This document shows, one piece after another, positions 18,111 to 26,036 of a DNA stretch of 52,860 bases. The notes beneath the pieces are model-generated. The model was not told the origin of the DNA, did no database searches, and was given only the letters and a program-made list of their open reading frames with translations. A program made the position numbers and the translations under genes. The first letter of the stretch is position 1. Each line of letters starts with the position of its first letter. Source of the stretch: an uncultured Lachnospiraceae bacterium (GTDB lineage: Bacteria; Bacillota; Clostridia; Lachnospirales; Lachnospiraceae); NCBI GenBank assembly GCA_910588295.1, contig CAJUQO010000018.1, positions 1 to 52,860 of the forward strand, given 5' to 3'.

Positions 18111-18194
18111 AAATTTTTTGCAGATCCGTGAAGCAAATATGGCGCTGTCCGGGTAAAAACAGGAAAGTGGCAGGTTTTTTTTGCGGGAATAGGT

Positions 18195-18378
18195 TATAAT
18201 AAGGAAATGTAAGGAGCTTCATGTGAAGAACAGAAAGCAACGGGCCTGGATGAGCAAATGCTATTGCCAGTATTCCTGCCTGGATCGGCATTTGCTGAAA
18301 TTGTGCAAACAGCTCAGGAAAGTGAAGGAATGTTTCTGTGTAACCTGCCGGAAGCAAAAACCGGAATGCGAGGAGTAG
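18195..18378 (+). CDS. Cys-rich microprotein upstream of thioredoxin (CDS 18223-18378, with -10 box)
   Basis: A GTG at 18223 preceded by AAGGAGC (five-base spacer) and a TATAAT at 18195-18200 opens a 51-codon frame ending in TAG at 18376-18378. The product is basic and rich in Cys: KCYCQYSCLD near the start and KECFCVTCRKQKPECEE at the end, in CxC and CxxC spacings that suggest a small zinc- or redox-binding protein. Thioredoxin follows about 100 bases later in the same direction. The family is not recognised. The ribosome site and promoter make translation likely. Confidence 0.6.
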
Positions 18379-18479
18379 TCTATCGACTGTTAAGGAGAGC
18401 GCTGCACCGGTCGTGGGGCATGGATCCTATACAGAAAATATATAAAAGCAGTACAAAGGCTGCGGAACAGGAGGAAAAA

Positions 18480-18797
18480 ATGGAAGTAAAAGTACATGAC
18501 GGTAATTTTGAGACGGAGGTACTGAAGGCTGCGACACCGGTGCTGGTAGATTTCTACGCGGACTGGTGCGGCCCCTGTAAGATGATGGCCCCTGCGATTG
18601 GGGAGCTGGCCGAAGAATACGAGGGCCGGGTGAAGGTGTGCAAGTGCAATGTGGATGAGTCCATGAATACGGCGATGCGATACCAGGTACAGTCGATCCC
18701 CATGCTGTGCATTTTTAAGAATGGCGAGGTGGTTTTCTCCACGGTGGGCGTGACGGGGAAAGAAGAACTGGCGGCCAGAATGGACGCTGCCCTGTAA
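18480..18797 (+). CDS. trxA: Thioredoxin
   Basis: A 105-residue thioredoxin with the classical active site DFYADWCGPCKMMAP, the cis-Pro loop QSIPMLCIF and the KNGEVVFSTVG strand. It reduces protein disulfides using electrons from thioredoxin reductase. ATG 18480 follows GGAGG. The open frame upstream of this ATG is not conserved thioredoxin sequence. The Cys-rich microprotein is directly upstream and may be co-transcribed. Confidence 0.95.
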   Translation: MEVKVHDGNFETEVLKAATPVLVDFYADWCGPCKMMAPAIGELAEEYEGRVKVCKCNVDESMNTAMRYQVQSIPMLCIFKNGEVVFSTVGVTGKEELAARMDAAL

Positions 18798-18887
18798 AAG
18801 GGCGGCGTTCATACCCTTAATTTCAAAGAAAACGGAAAAATCCAGCAAGAAAAAAGGAAAAATAGTGAAAAAAATAGAAATTAGGGG

Positions 18888-18916
18888 TTGATTTTTTCCT
18901 TTATGTGGTGTAACAT
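18888..18916 (+). promoter_or_regulatory. Promoter of tRNA-Lys
   Basis: TTGATT (18888-18893) and TAACAT (18911-18916) are spaced by 17 bases. They lie about 30 bases ahead of the mature tRNA end. Confidence 0.5.
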
Positions 18917-18944
18917 ATCTTTTGCATTGAAAAAGTAATAGCAA

Positions 18945-19017
18945 GCGCCTTTAGCTCAGTTGGTAGAGCAGTAGACTCTTAATCTATTTGTCCAGGGTTC
19001 GAGCCCCTGAAGGCGCA
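18945..19017 (+). tRNA. tRNA-Lys (anticodon CTT)
   Basis: The 73-base cloverleaf has acceptor stem GCGCCTT/AAGGCGC and a D arm GCTCAGTTGGTAGAGC. The anticodon stem GTAGA/TCTAT has loop CTCTTAA (CTT at 18978-18980), and the T loop is GGTTCGAGCC. CCA is not encoded. Confidence 0.97.
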
Positions 19018-19019
19018 GT

Positions 19020-19064
19020 AAAAGTTCTATTCTAAGGGAGAATCCGAGGGGTGGGACTTTTTAT
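19020..19064 (+). terminator. Terminator after tRNA-Lys
   Basis: AAAAGTTC at 19020 pairs with GGACTTTT at 19054 (one G-U), with a nested ATTCT/AGAAT stem, followed by a T-rich run. Confidence 0.65.
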
Positions 19065-19106
19065 TTTACTTTTTTCAGGAATTTTGTAAAAATATGCCTT
19101 TTGAAA

Positions 19107-19135
19107 TAGACATATGCGGCAAAATGGTTTATAAT
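19107..19135 (+). promoter_or_regulatory. Promoter of the 57-residue protein
   Basis: TAGACA (19107-19112) and TATAAT (19130-19135) are spaced by 17 bases and lie ahead of the small gene at 19189. Confidence 0.6.
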
Positions 19136-19188
19136 CATTGACAAGAGAACAGACGGCCATTGGGCGGCATGGAGTTGGAGGCAGACAG

Positions 19189-19362
19189 ATGGAGAGATTG
19201 AAGAAGGAACTGGGTTTCTGTTTTGAACAGGCGGGTATGTGGATGGATTTTCTGCGGGTGACAGGTGTTTCCTTTGAGGAGGCTACGGGGGAGGATGTGC
19301 AGCGTTATGTGGAACATCTGGAACAGGAAATAGAAACTGGCCCGGATATACGGGCCAGATAG
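19189..19362 (+). CDS. Small hypothetical protein
   Basis: A 57-residue acidic protein (MERLKKELGFCFEQAGMWMD start) with a GGAGG site seven bases upstream and a good promoter. No family is recognised; it is predicted to be mostly helical and cytoplasmic. An 8-bp inverted repeat, CTGGCCCG/CGGGCCAG at 19337-19358, overlaps the end of the gene and may be part of its terminator. Confidence 0.6.
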   Translation: MERLKKELGFCFEQAGMWMDFLRVTGVSFEEATGEDVQRYVEHLEQEIETGPDIRAR

Positions 19363-19380
19363 GGATTCTTTGGAGTTCTG

Positions 19381-19638
19381 TTAATTGGCGGCGGGAATAT
19401 CCTTTTTGCCGCCGGCTGTTTTTTCCTCCTCCGCAGGGAGTTCAAAACGGATCTCCAAAACGTCACTGATCGGACATTGGAGCGCGATACACAGATCGTC
19501 GAGGGTACGGGTAGTCACATTCCGGTTATGGCGGAGCCGCTGGATCGTGGCTTTATAAAATCCGTACTTTTCAATCAACGTATACGTTGTAACATTCTTC
19601 TTTTTCATGGTTTTCCACAGCGGATCGTATGAGATCAT
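19381..19638 (-). CDS. XRE/Cro-type HTH protein
   Basis: An 85-residue short XRE regulator of the common clostridial type. The recognition region reads TLIEKYGFYKATIQRLRHNR, followed by TRTLDDLCIALQCPISDVLE. Such proteins bind an operator as dimers. It converges on the small protein before it. The target is unknown. Confidence 0.8.
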   Translation of the reverse strand: MISYDPLWKTMKKKNVTTYTLIEKYGFYKATIQRLRHNRNVTTRTLDDLCIALQCPISDVLEIRFELPAEEEKTAGGKKDIPAAN

Positions 19639-19767
19639 GATGATAGCAGCCTCCTGTTATCACTATTATCCTGTAGGATGCCCAAAAATAATATGAATAT
19701 AAGAATAGACATAAAAGGGCGGAGGCGGCCCAGAGATTTAGAATTCCTTAATCCATAATTTATAAAA

Positions 19768-19915
19768 TGCTTAGGAAATAAACAAATAATCGTCACAGAT
19801 TCCAGGTATATTAGATAATGTCAAATGACAGACAACCTTTCCAATTTTTATAGATTTTCTCTCTTTCCTTTCAAGTAATGTGACAGGGGCCTGCAGGTAA
19901 TACCGCAGGCCCCTG
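19768..19915 (+). ncRNA. Structured RNA-like unit 1 (tandem pair)
   Basis: The unit opens with TGCTTAGGAAAT..ACAAA (19768-19786). It contains CTCTCTTTCCTTTCAAGTAA..GTGAC (19859-19884) and ends in a hairpin (CAGGGGCCTGC 19884-19894 with GCAGGCCCCTG 19905-19915). The same opening and closing blocks recur in unit 2. No open frame explains the conservation. It could be a small RNA gene or a MITE-like remnant. Confidence 0.45.
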
Positions 19916-20014
19916 CCGCGTTTGCGGGCGGGATCCCGGTGCTTGTCCCCGCAGGCAAAAGTTCCCATAGTTTGTTAATTTTTTTAAGAAACTGTTAATT
20001 AGTGTTTCATGAAT

Positions 20015-20260
20015 TGCTTAGGAAATGGACAAACGGAGGACACAAATTCCCTGTATAGTATAACCATCAAGAACAAAGAAGCAACAACGACAGATGAGGT
20101 TGTTGCAATTCTCATCTGTCGGCTTCGTCAAATAACTTTGGCAACTTTCCTTTATATAGATGTGACAATCGGGTCACAAAATTTTTCTCTCTCTTTCCTT
20201 TCAAGTAATGTGACTAAGGGCCTGTATGAAAATACAGGCCCTTGTCACGTTTGTTTTGTT
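20015..20260 (+). ncRNA. Structured RNA-like unit 2 (tandem pair)
   Basis: It has the same opening (20015-20033) and the same closing block (20189-20214) as unit 1, but a longer middle. The middle holds a perfect 11-bp hairpin, CGACAGATGAG with CTCATCTGTCG (about 20088-20120). The end is a 16-bp stem with one bulge (20210-20248) followed by GTTTGTTTTGTT, a good terminator. Together with unit 1 it fills most of the 720-base gap between the HTH gene and the patatin gene. Confidence 0.48.
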
Positions 20261-20360
20261 ATAGTTCGGCCGGGACTGAACGGTAATTTTGTTTTCACAA
20301 TCGGGTGCTTGACGGCGGGGAAAAAGAGGGGCATACTTACAAATCAGGAGGTAATGATTT

Positions 20361-21221
20361 ATGGCAACAGGGTTAATTCTGGAAGGCGGCGCCATGCGCG
20401 GGATTTATACGGCGGGGGTGCTGGATGAATTTATGAAGGAGGGGATCACATTCCCGGGAGTGATTGGTGTTTCGGCGGGGGCCGTGCACGGATGCTCTTA
20501 TGTGGCCGGGCAGAGGGGCAGGAGTATCCGCTATTACCTGCGTTACTGCGGGGACAAAAGGTTCATGAGCGCCCGCAGCCTGGTCACTACGGGCAATATT
20601 GTGGGGGAGCAGTTTTGCTACCATGATTTGCCGGAGCGGCTGGATCCCTTTGACTATGAAGGATTTCAGAAATCGGGGACGAATTTCTATGTGGTTTGTA
20701 CCAATGTGCGGACAGGGAAGGCGGAGTATATTCTTTGTAAGGATATGCGGGCGGACATCGATTATATGAGGGCGTCGGCTTCCATGCCCTTCGTGTCGCG
20801 GATCGTCCATACAGGGGGGAAGAAACTGCTGGACGGCGGCGTGGCAGACAGTGTGCCGGTGCAGGCGTTCCGGCGGCTGGGCTATGAGAAGAACGTGATC
20901 GTGCTGACCCGTCCGGCGGACTACAGAAAGAAGTTGGGGAGCACGACCCGGCGGCTGGCCCGGGTAATGTACCGGCGCTATCCGGCTTTTGAGCGGGCGA
21001 TCATGAACCGGCATAAGGAGTATAACGGGACACTGGAGGAGATCAATCGTCTGGAGAAGGCAGGGGAAGTCTTTGTCATACGGCCGGAGGAGTCACTGAA
21101 ACTCGGCCGGGCGGAGACGGACAGGGAGAAGATCCGCGCCGTCTATCAGATCGGTGTGCGGGACGCCAGAAGGCGCATGGAGGCGCTCCGGGCGTTTCTG
21201 GGGCAGACGAGCAGGACATGA
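20361..21221 (+). CDS. Patatin-like phospholipase
   Basis: The 286-residue protein has the patatin oxyanion loop LILEGGAMRGIYTAGVL, the nucleophile elbow GVSAGAVHG (Ser in GxSxG) and the catalytic Asp in LLDGGVADSVP. The family hydrolyses acyl esters of phospholipids with a Ser-Asp dyad and is cytoplasmic or membrane-associated. AGGAGG lies before the ATG. The next small membrane protein starts 18 bases after its stop. Confidence 0.9.
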   Translation: MATGLILEGGAMRGIYTAGVLDEFMKEGITFPGVIGVSAGAVHGCSYVAGQRGRSIRYYLRYCGDKRFMSARSLVTTGNIVGEQFCYHDLPERLDPFDYEGFQKSGTNFYVVCTNVRTGKAEYILCKDMRADIDYMRASASMPFVSRIVHTGGKKLLDGGVADSVPVQAFRRLGYEKNVIVLTRPADYRKKLGSTTRRLARVMYRRYPAFERAIMNRHKEYNGTLEEINRLEKAGEVFVIRPEESLKLGRAETDREKIRAVYQIGVRDARRRMEALRAFLGQTSRT

Positions 21222-21239
21222 TAAAGTGAGGGATGCGGT

Positions 21240-21563
21240 ATGTATACATGGGGACTGGTGCTGGCAACTTGTCTGATGCCCTGCGCGGGGATCGGGATCG
21301 GGATATTTTTGATGGGGAAAGGAAGCCGGATGGAGAAGGAACCGGCTCAGGGGGCGGTGTCCGGGGCCGTCCTGGCGCGTATCGGACGGCTGGCCGCCGC
21401 CGCAGGGGCCGCGGCGGCGGTGGTGACGGTGGCGGTGCTTTTGCTGACCCTGCATCTTGTGCGGCCCTGGCGCGTGGGTGCGGCTGTCGCGGTGGTGACG
21501 GTGCAGTATATGGTGACAATGGCCGTGGTCATTGCGGCGTCCCGGATGCTGCGTAAAAAATGA
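21240..21563 (+). CDS. Small integral membrane protein
   Basis: A 107-residue protein with three hydrophobic segments: WGLVLATCLMPCAGIGIGIF, an Ala/Val-rich helix (AAAAVVTVAVLLLTLHLV) and AAVAVVTVQYMVTMAVVIAA. A basic linker separates the first two. No family is recognised. It is likely co-transcribed with the patatin gene. Confidence 0.6.
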   Translation: MYTWGLVLATCLMPCAGIGIGIFLMGKGSRMEKEPAQGAVSGAVLARIGRLAAAAGAAAAVVTVAVLLLTLHLVRPWRVGAAVAVVTVQYMVTMAVVIAASRMLRKK

Positions 21564-21584
21564 AAAGCAGGGAAGCATGGGGGG

Positions 21585-22742
21585 TTATTTCAGAAGCCCG
21601 TATTTTTCTTTCAGCCTTAAGATTCTGAGGACGCTCTCGTCTAACCGTTTTTCGCTGATCTTTCCGTCCCTGACCGCTTCACAGACGGCACGGTAGGCTT
21701 CCGTGAAATTCTGAGGCATGAGGATGATATCGGCTCCGGCCTGGATGGCCATTACGGCGCTTTCGCCGGAGGAGTAGTTTTTTACGATGGCGCCCATCTC
21801 CATGGCGTCGGTGATGACTACGCCTTTATATTTTAATGTCCCGCGAAGCCTTTTTGTGATCATTTGGCGGGACAGGGATGCGGGCAGCTCGTCTCCGGTC
21901 ACGTTATCTGCCGTGATATGGGCCACCATGACTAGATCGGTGGGGCTGGTAATTGCTTTTTTAAAGGGCAGGAGCTCGCGTTTGTTCAGCTGTGCCCAGG
22001 TTCTGTTGACGGAAACATAGCCGGTATGGGTGTCGCCTTTCGTGTCGCCGTGGCCCGGGAAGTGCTTTACACAGGTCATGACCCCTGCTTTGTGGAAGCC
22101 TTTGATCCCGGCGTCTACCATTTTACTGACAAGCCCGGGGCTGCTGCCGAAGGCCCGCTTGCCGATCACGATATTTTTGGGGTTGGTGTTCACATCGGCG
22201 ACGGGGGCGAAATCGAGGTTGAACCCGTATTTTTTCAGATACCTTCCTATCGTATAACATGCCGCTTTGGCTTTTGATGTCTTGCCTGTTTTGCCGACAG
22301 ACTGCATGGAGGAATATTTTTTGACCTTGAATTTCCGGTTGTTGGCGATCCTTGCCACGGAACCGCCCTCTTCGTCAACGCAGATAAAGAGGCCGGTTTT
22401 GGCGCTTTTTTGCAGGTCTTTATTTAATTTAGTGATTTGGCCTGGCGTGGTTATATTCTGCGAGAACATGGCTACGCCGCCGACATTATATTTCTTTATG
22501 TTTTTTTGAATTGTTTTGCAGATTTTGGTGACGGCGTGAGTATTCCCTTTGGCGAGTCTGCCGGCAAGAGCTTCGGGCCTCACGATAAAGAGCTGCCCGA
22601 CTTTTTCCTCCAGGGACATGGCTTTCAGGCGTTTTTCGCAGGAAACTGTTTTTTCTCCGGCGGCCCTTGTCTGCAGCGTACCGGAGGGAAATACAGAGAG
22701 CAGGGGGAGAAGGATGCAGAGGAGGGTAATGGTTTTTTTCAT
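21585..22742 (-). CDS. Secreted glycoside hydrolase family 3 (beta-N-acetylhexosaminidase type)
   Basis: The 385-residue exported enzyme starts at MKKTITLLCILLPLLSVFPS (signal peptide) with AAGGAG upstream; an in-frame ATG 12 codons earlier has none. It carries the NagZ-type signatures: MSLEEKVGQLF, DEEGG.V.R, FAPVADVN, KHFPGHGDTKGDTH (the His-Asp dyad loop) and VITDAMEMGAI with the nucleophile Asp. Family members release N-acetylglucosamine from peptidoglycan fragments or glycans. It ends the convergent pair with the small membrane protein. Confidence 0.9.
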   Translation of the reverse strand: MKKTITLLCILLPLLSVFPSGTLQTRAAGEKTVSCEKRLKAMSLEEKVGQLFIVRPEALAGRLAKGNTHAVTKICKTIQKNIKKYNVGGVAMFSQNITTPGQITKLNKDLQKSAKTGLFICVDEEGGSVARIANNRKFKVKKYSSMQSVGKTGKTSKAKAACYTIGRYLKKYGFNLDFAPVADVNTNPKNIVIGKRAFGSSPGLVSKMVDAGIKGFHKAGVMTCVKHFPGHGDTKGDTHTGYVSVNRTWAQLNKRELLPFKKAITSPTDLVMVAHITADNVTGDELPASLSRQMITKRLRGTLKYKGVVITDAMEMGAIVKNYSSGESAVMAIQAGADIILMPQNFTEAYRAVCEAVRDGKISEKRLDESVLRILRLKEKYGLLK

Positions 22743-22840
22743 AGCTGTGCTCCTTACACATATGTAGAGGCCGTACAAGTGCCGGATGGATGTTTCATAA
22801 AAATTATATCCATGCGCCGATGTTTGTCAATCCGTGTGCC

Positions 22841-22938
22841 GGAATCCGCCCATTTAAAGTTTGGCTGCGCCAAAAGGGCGGATTCCCTCCTGGCATAATA
22901 TATGCGTTCTTACGGACTTTGCATCCGGTGCAAAGTCC
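22841..22938. promoter_or_regulatory. Two strong hairpins in a divergent intergenic region
   Basis: GGAATCCGCCC (22841-22851) pairs with GGGCGGATTCC (22876-22886). GGACTTTGCA (22914-22923) pairs with TGCAAAGTCC (22929-22938). They lie between the divergent GH3 and UPF0303 genes. Neither has a T-run, so operators or RNA structures are as likely as terminators. Confidence 0.5.
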
Positions 22939-22966
22939 TGGGCTTTACTATTACGATAAAATTCAG

Positions 22967-22995
22967 TGGAACGCGGCTGTATTTTTTGGTATAAT
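22967..22995 (+). promoter_or_regulatory. Promoter of the UPF0303 gene
   Basis: TGGAAC (22967-22972), a 17-base spacer and TATAAT (22990-22995) stand about 15 bases before GAAGGAGG. Confidence 0.5.
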
Positions 22996-23025
22996 TTTAA
23001 AAAATACAGTGAAGGAGGATACATA

Positions 23026-23541
23026 GTGGGAAAGGATACAAATTTTGAGGCGGCGGCATCGTTGATCCGCAGGCAGGAGGAACTGTTACAGTTTGACTCT
23101 TTTACAAATGCGGACGCCTGGGAGCTGGGCAGACTGATGGTGGAGGAGATTAAAGCCAGAGGGATTGAGTTGGCGGTGTGCATCCGCAAGGTCAACGGGA
23201 ACATTGTATTCCAGTATGCCACCGACGGCACGAATCTAAACAACCAGCGCTGGATGATGCGCAAATACCATACGGTGGCCTACATGGAGACCAGTTCCCT
23301 GCTGGCCACAGTAATGTCCCATATCACGGGGGAGAAGATCGCGACCCACGGGCTGTCGGATACAGAGTATGTGCTCTGCGGCGGCGGATTCCCCATCAAG
23401 ATCAAGGGGAGCGGGATGACGATGGTGGTGACGGTATCAAATCTGCCCCACGAGAAGGATCACGGGTTTATCGTGGACTGCCTGGCTAAATATCTGAATG
23501 TGGAGGCGCCGGCACTGACGGAGGAGATTCCGATTCCTTGA
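23026..23541 (+). CDS. UPF0303 / heme-degrading-domain family protein
   Basis: A 171-residue cytoplasmic protein of the GlcG/HbpS-like fold (UPF0303). Diagnostic stretches are RGIELAVCIRKVNGNIVFQY, DGTNLNNQRWMMRKYHTV and GGGFPIKIKGSGMTMVVTVS with LPHEKDH. The family is small and dimeric, and its biochemical role is not settled. The start is GTG 23026 after GAAGGAGG. The fructokinase gene follows 50 bases later and is probably co-transcribed. Confidence 0.82.
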   Translation: MGKDTNFEAAASLIRRQEELLQFDSFTNADAWELGRLMVEEIKARGIELAVCIRKVNGNIVFQYATDGTNLNNQRWMMRKYHTVAYMETSSLLATVMSHITGEKIATHGLSDTEYVLCGGGFPIKIKGSGMTMVVTVSNLPHEKDHGFIVDCLAKYLNVEAPALTEEIPIP

Positions 23542-23591
23542 CGGCACGGGCAGAACCGGACCGCCGGAATATAACAGTAGGAGGGATGAAT

Positions 23592-24560
23592 ATGAAAAAA
23601 TATGATGTGGTGGCTCTGGGCGAGCTGCTGATCGATTTTACGGAGAACGGGGAGAGCGGCCAGGGGAACCCGCTGCTGGAGGCGAATCCGGGCGGCGCGC
23701 CCTGCAATGTGCTGGCTATGCTGAACCGTTTGGGGAAAAAGACGGCCTTCATCGGCAAGGTAGGAAAGGACATGTTCGGCACGATGCTGCGGGAGCGGGT
23801 GTCGGGGCTGGGTATCGATGTGTCCGGGCTTCTGACGGACGAGAAGGTGCACACGACGCTGGCTTTCGTGCACACCTATCCCGACGGCGACAGGGATTTC
23901 TCTTTCTACCGCAATCCGGGGGCGGATATGATGCTGACAGCGGATGAGGTGCCCCTGGAGATGATCCGGGATACGAAGGTTTTTCATTTCGGAACCCTGT
24001 CCATGACGGATCCGGGGGTGGAGGAGGCCACGAAAAAAGCGTTGTCCGCGGCGAAGGAAAGCGGTGCACTGATCTCCTTTGACCCGAACCTGCGACCGCC
24101 CCTGTGGCGTTCCATGGAACTGGCAAAAGAGAAGATTGCCTTCGGCCTGTCCCAGTGCGATGTACTGAAAATCTCGGACAATGAGATTGAGTTCATGAGC
24201 GGCACGGCGGACATTGATGAGGGAGTAGCCCGTATCCGGAAACAGTATGATATCCCGTTGATTTTTGCCACTATGGGGAAGGACGGCAGCAAAGCTTTCT
24301 ATAAGGAGCTGGTGGTGGAGGGACGTCCCTTCGTCAATGCGCATACCATCGAGACGACAGGGGCCGGGGACACCTTTGGCGCCTGCGCTATAAGCGGTGT
24401 GCTGGATGCGGGCCTTGAGAACCTGGATGCCGCGAAGCTTGAGGAGATCCTGGTATTTGCCAATGCGGCGGCCTCGCTGATCACAACCCGGAAGGGGGCG
24501 CTCTCGGTGATGCCTGGGCCGGATGAGGTGCGGCAGTATATGAAAGAGATGGAGGAGTGA
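23592..24560 (+). CDS. PfkB-family carbohydrate kinase, probable fructokinase
   Basis: The 322-residue ribokinase-fold enzyme has the N-terminal GELLIDFTENG, the sugar-binding NPGGAPCNVLAMLNRLGKKT, the phosphate loop SFDPNLRPPLW and the catalytic signature TTGAGDTFGAC with its base Asp. The pattern fits ATP-dependent fructokinases, which make fructose-6-phosphate. ATG 23592 is set by AGGAGG seven bases upstream. The phosphofructokinase gene next door supplies the following glycolytic step, which fits the assignment. Confidence 0.87.
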   Translation: MKKYDVVALGELLIDFTENGESGQGNPLLEANPGGAPCNVLAMLNRLGKKTAFIGKVGKDMFGTMLRERVSGLGIDVSGLLTDEKVHTTLAFVHTYPDGDRDFSFYRNPGADMMLTADEVPLEMIRDTKVFHFGTLSMTDPGVEEATKKALSAAKESGALISFDPNLRPPLWRSMELAKEKIAFGLSQCDVLKISDNEIEFMSGTADIDEGVARIRKQYDIPLIFATMGKDGSKAFYKELVVEGRPFVNAHTIETTGAGDTFGACAISGVLDAGLENLDAAKLEEILVFANAAASLITTRKGALSVMPGPDEVRQYMKEMEE

Positions 24561-24684
24561 CGGCAGAACCCGGATACCGCCGTCCGCGGCGCATATTTCG
24601 TTTTTGAAAGGGCATACTGGATGGAAAAAACAATATAATAGGCGGGTTGCACAAAGCGACGGAGGCCCATTTGGAGAGTTGCTG

Positions 24685-24713
24685 TTGAAATCCGTGGAAA
24701 TCTGTGGTACGAT
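24685..24713 (+). promoter_or_regulatory. Promoter of pfkA
   Basis: TTGAAA (24685-24690) and TACGAT (24708-24713) are spaced by 17 bases, about 65 bases before the pfkA start. Confidence 0.6.
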
Positions 24714-24778
24714 AAGCCCAGTTTGAAATAGGAAAAGAATTTCGTGTATGCGCTTGTTCAGATAGGGAGGATGATGAT

Positions 24779-25810
24779 ATGGCAGAAAATCAGATAAAAA
24801 CGATTGGTGTTTTGACCAGCGGCGGCGACGCCCCGGGTATGAATGCGGCGATCCGCGCGGTGGTTCGGAGGGCCCTGGCACAGAATATTGCGGTGAAGGG
24901 TATCCTGAAAGGGTATGATGGGCTGATTAATGACGATATCGTGAGTATGACCAGCCGCAATGTGTCTAATATCATCCAGCGCGGCGGTACGATTCTGTAC
25001 ACGGCCCGCTGTCCCGAGATGCGCACCCCCGAGGGTGTTGCGGCGGCGGCGGAGACCTGTCGCAAAAACGATATCGACGGGCTGGTGGTGATCGGCGGCG
25101 ACGGTTCTTTTGCCGGCGCCCAGAAGCTGGCCAATGAGGGGATCAATGCCATCGGCGTACCGGGTACGATTGATCTGGATATCGCCTGTACGGACTACAC
25201 CATCGGTTTTGACACGGCTATCAACACGGCCATGGAGGCTATTGATAAGATACGGGATACTTCCGCTTCCCATGAGAGATGCTCGGTCATAGAAGTTATG
25301 GGCCGGCATGGCGGTTACATCGCTCTCTGGTGCGGTATTGCCAACGGGGCGGATGATATTCTCCTTCCGGAGCACTATGATTATGACGAGCAAAAGCTGA
25401 TCGACAGGATCATCCTGAATCGCTCCCGGGGTAAGACTCATCACATTATCATCAATGCGGAGGGCATCGGTCATTCCGCCAGTATGGCGAGGCGCATTGA
25501 GGCGGCCACGGGCATTGAGACCCGCGCCACGATCCTGGGCCATATGCAGCGGGGCGGCTCTCCCACCTGTAAGGATCGTTTTTACGCGTCTCTGATGGGA
25601 GCCTATGCCGTGGATCTGCTGCTGGCGGGCCAGACAAAGCGCATTGTCGGTGTTAAGAGTGACAAGATCGTGGATTTCGATATCAATGAAGGCCTGGCTA
25701 TGCAGAAAGAGATATCTCAGGAACAGTATGAGATTGCCAAGACCCTGTCCTACAGTTACGGCAATTTCCATCTGGGCGCGGCGGGTAATGTCAATCCGCT
25801 GAAACAGTAG
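24779..25810 (+). CDS. pfkA: 6-phosphofructokinase
   Basis: The 343-residue glycolytic enzyme phosphorylates fructose-6-phosphate. The nucleotide loop is TSGGDAPGMNAAIRAVV. GGDGS (not GGDDS) points to ATP rather than pyrophosphate as donor. The catalytic loop reads PGTIDLDIACTDYTIGFDTA; most bacterial enzymes have TIDND, so Leu replaces Asn here. MGRHGGYIAL and GHMQRGGSPTC are further signatures. GGGAGG lies before ATG 24779. Confidence 0.95.
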   Translation: MAENQIKTIGVLTSGGDAPGMNAAIRAVVRRALAQNIAVKGILKGYDGLINDDIVSMTSRNVSNIIQRGGTILYTARCPEMRTPEGVAAAAETCRKNDIDGLVVIGGDGSFAGAQKLANEGINAIGVPGTIDLDIACTDYTIGFDTAINTAMEAIDKIRDTSASHERCSVIEVMGRHGGYIALWCGIANGADDILLPEHYDYDEQKLIDRIILNRSRGKTHHIIINAEGIGHSASMARRIEAATGIETRATILGHMQRGGSPTCKDRFYASLMGAYAVDLLLAGQTKRIVGVKSDKIVDFDINEGLAMQKEISQEQYEIAKTLSYSYGNFHLGAAGNVNPLKQ

Positions 25811-25880
25811 GTGATCTGTAGCCGCGGAATGAAGAAGCGGTGTTCAGGCATCTGGGCGTTTATGATGATAATGAGAAAAG

Positions 25881-25915
25881 GGCCGCTGTGCAGAGGGGAC
25901 TGCACAGCGGCCTTT
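25881..25915 (+). terminator. Terminator after pfkA
   Basis: A perfect 13-bp stem (25881-25893 with 25900-25912), a six-base loop and TTT follow. The remaining bases up to recQ hold no supported gene. Confidence 0.8.
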
Positions 25916-26036
25916 CGGTCGGCATACATCCGAAAAAAAGCGGCCGACGGCAGATCCGGCATGCCGGGGAGAGGCACGTTAAGGCCGCGGATGAAACAGA
26001 TCCGCCATGCCCGAAGAGAGAGGGAACGGAGGAACG

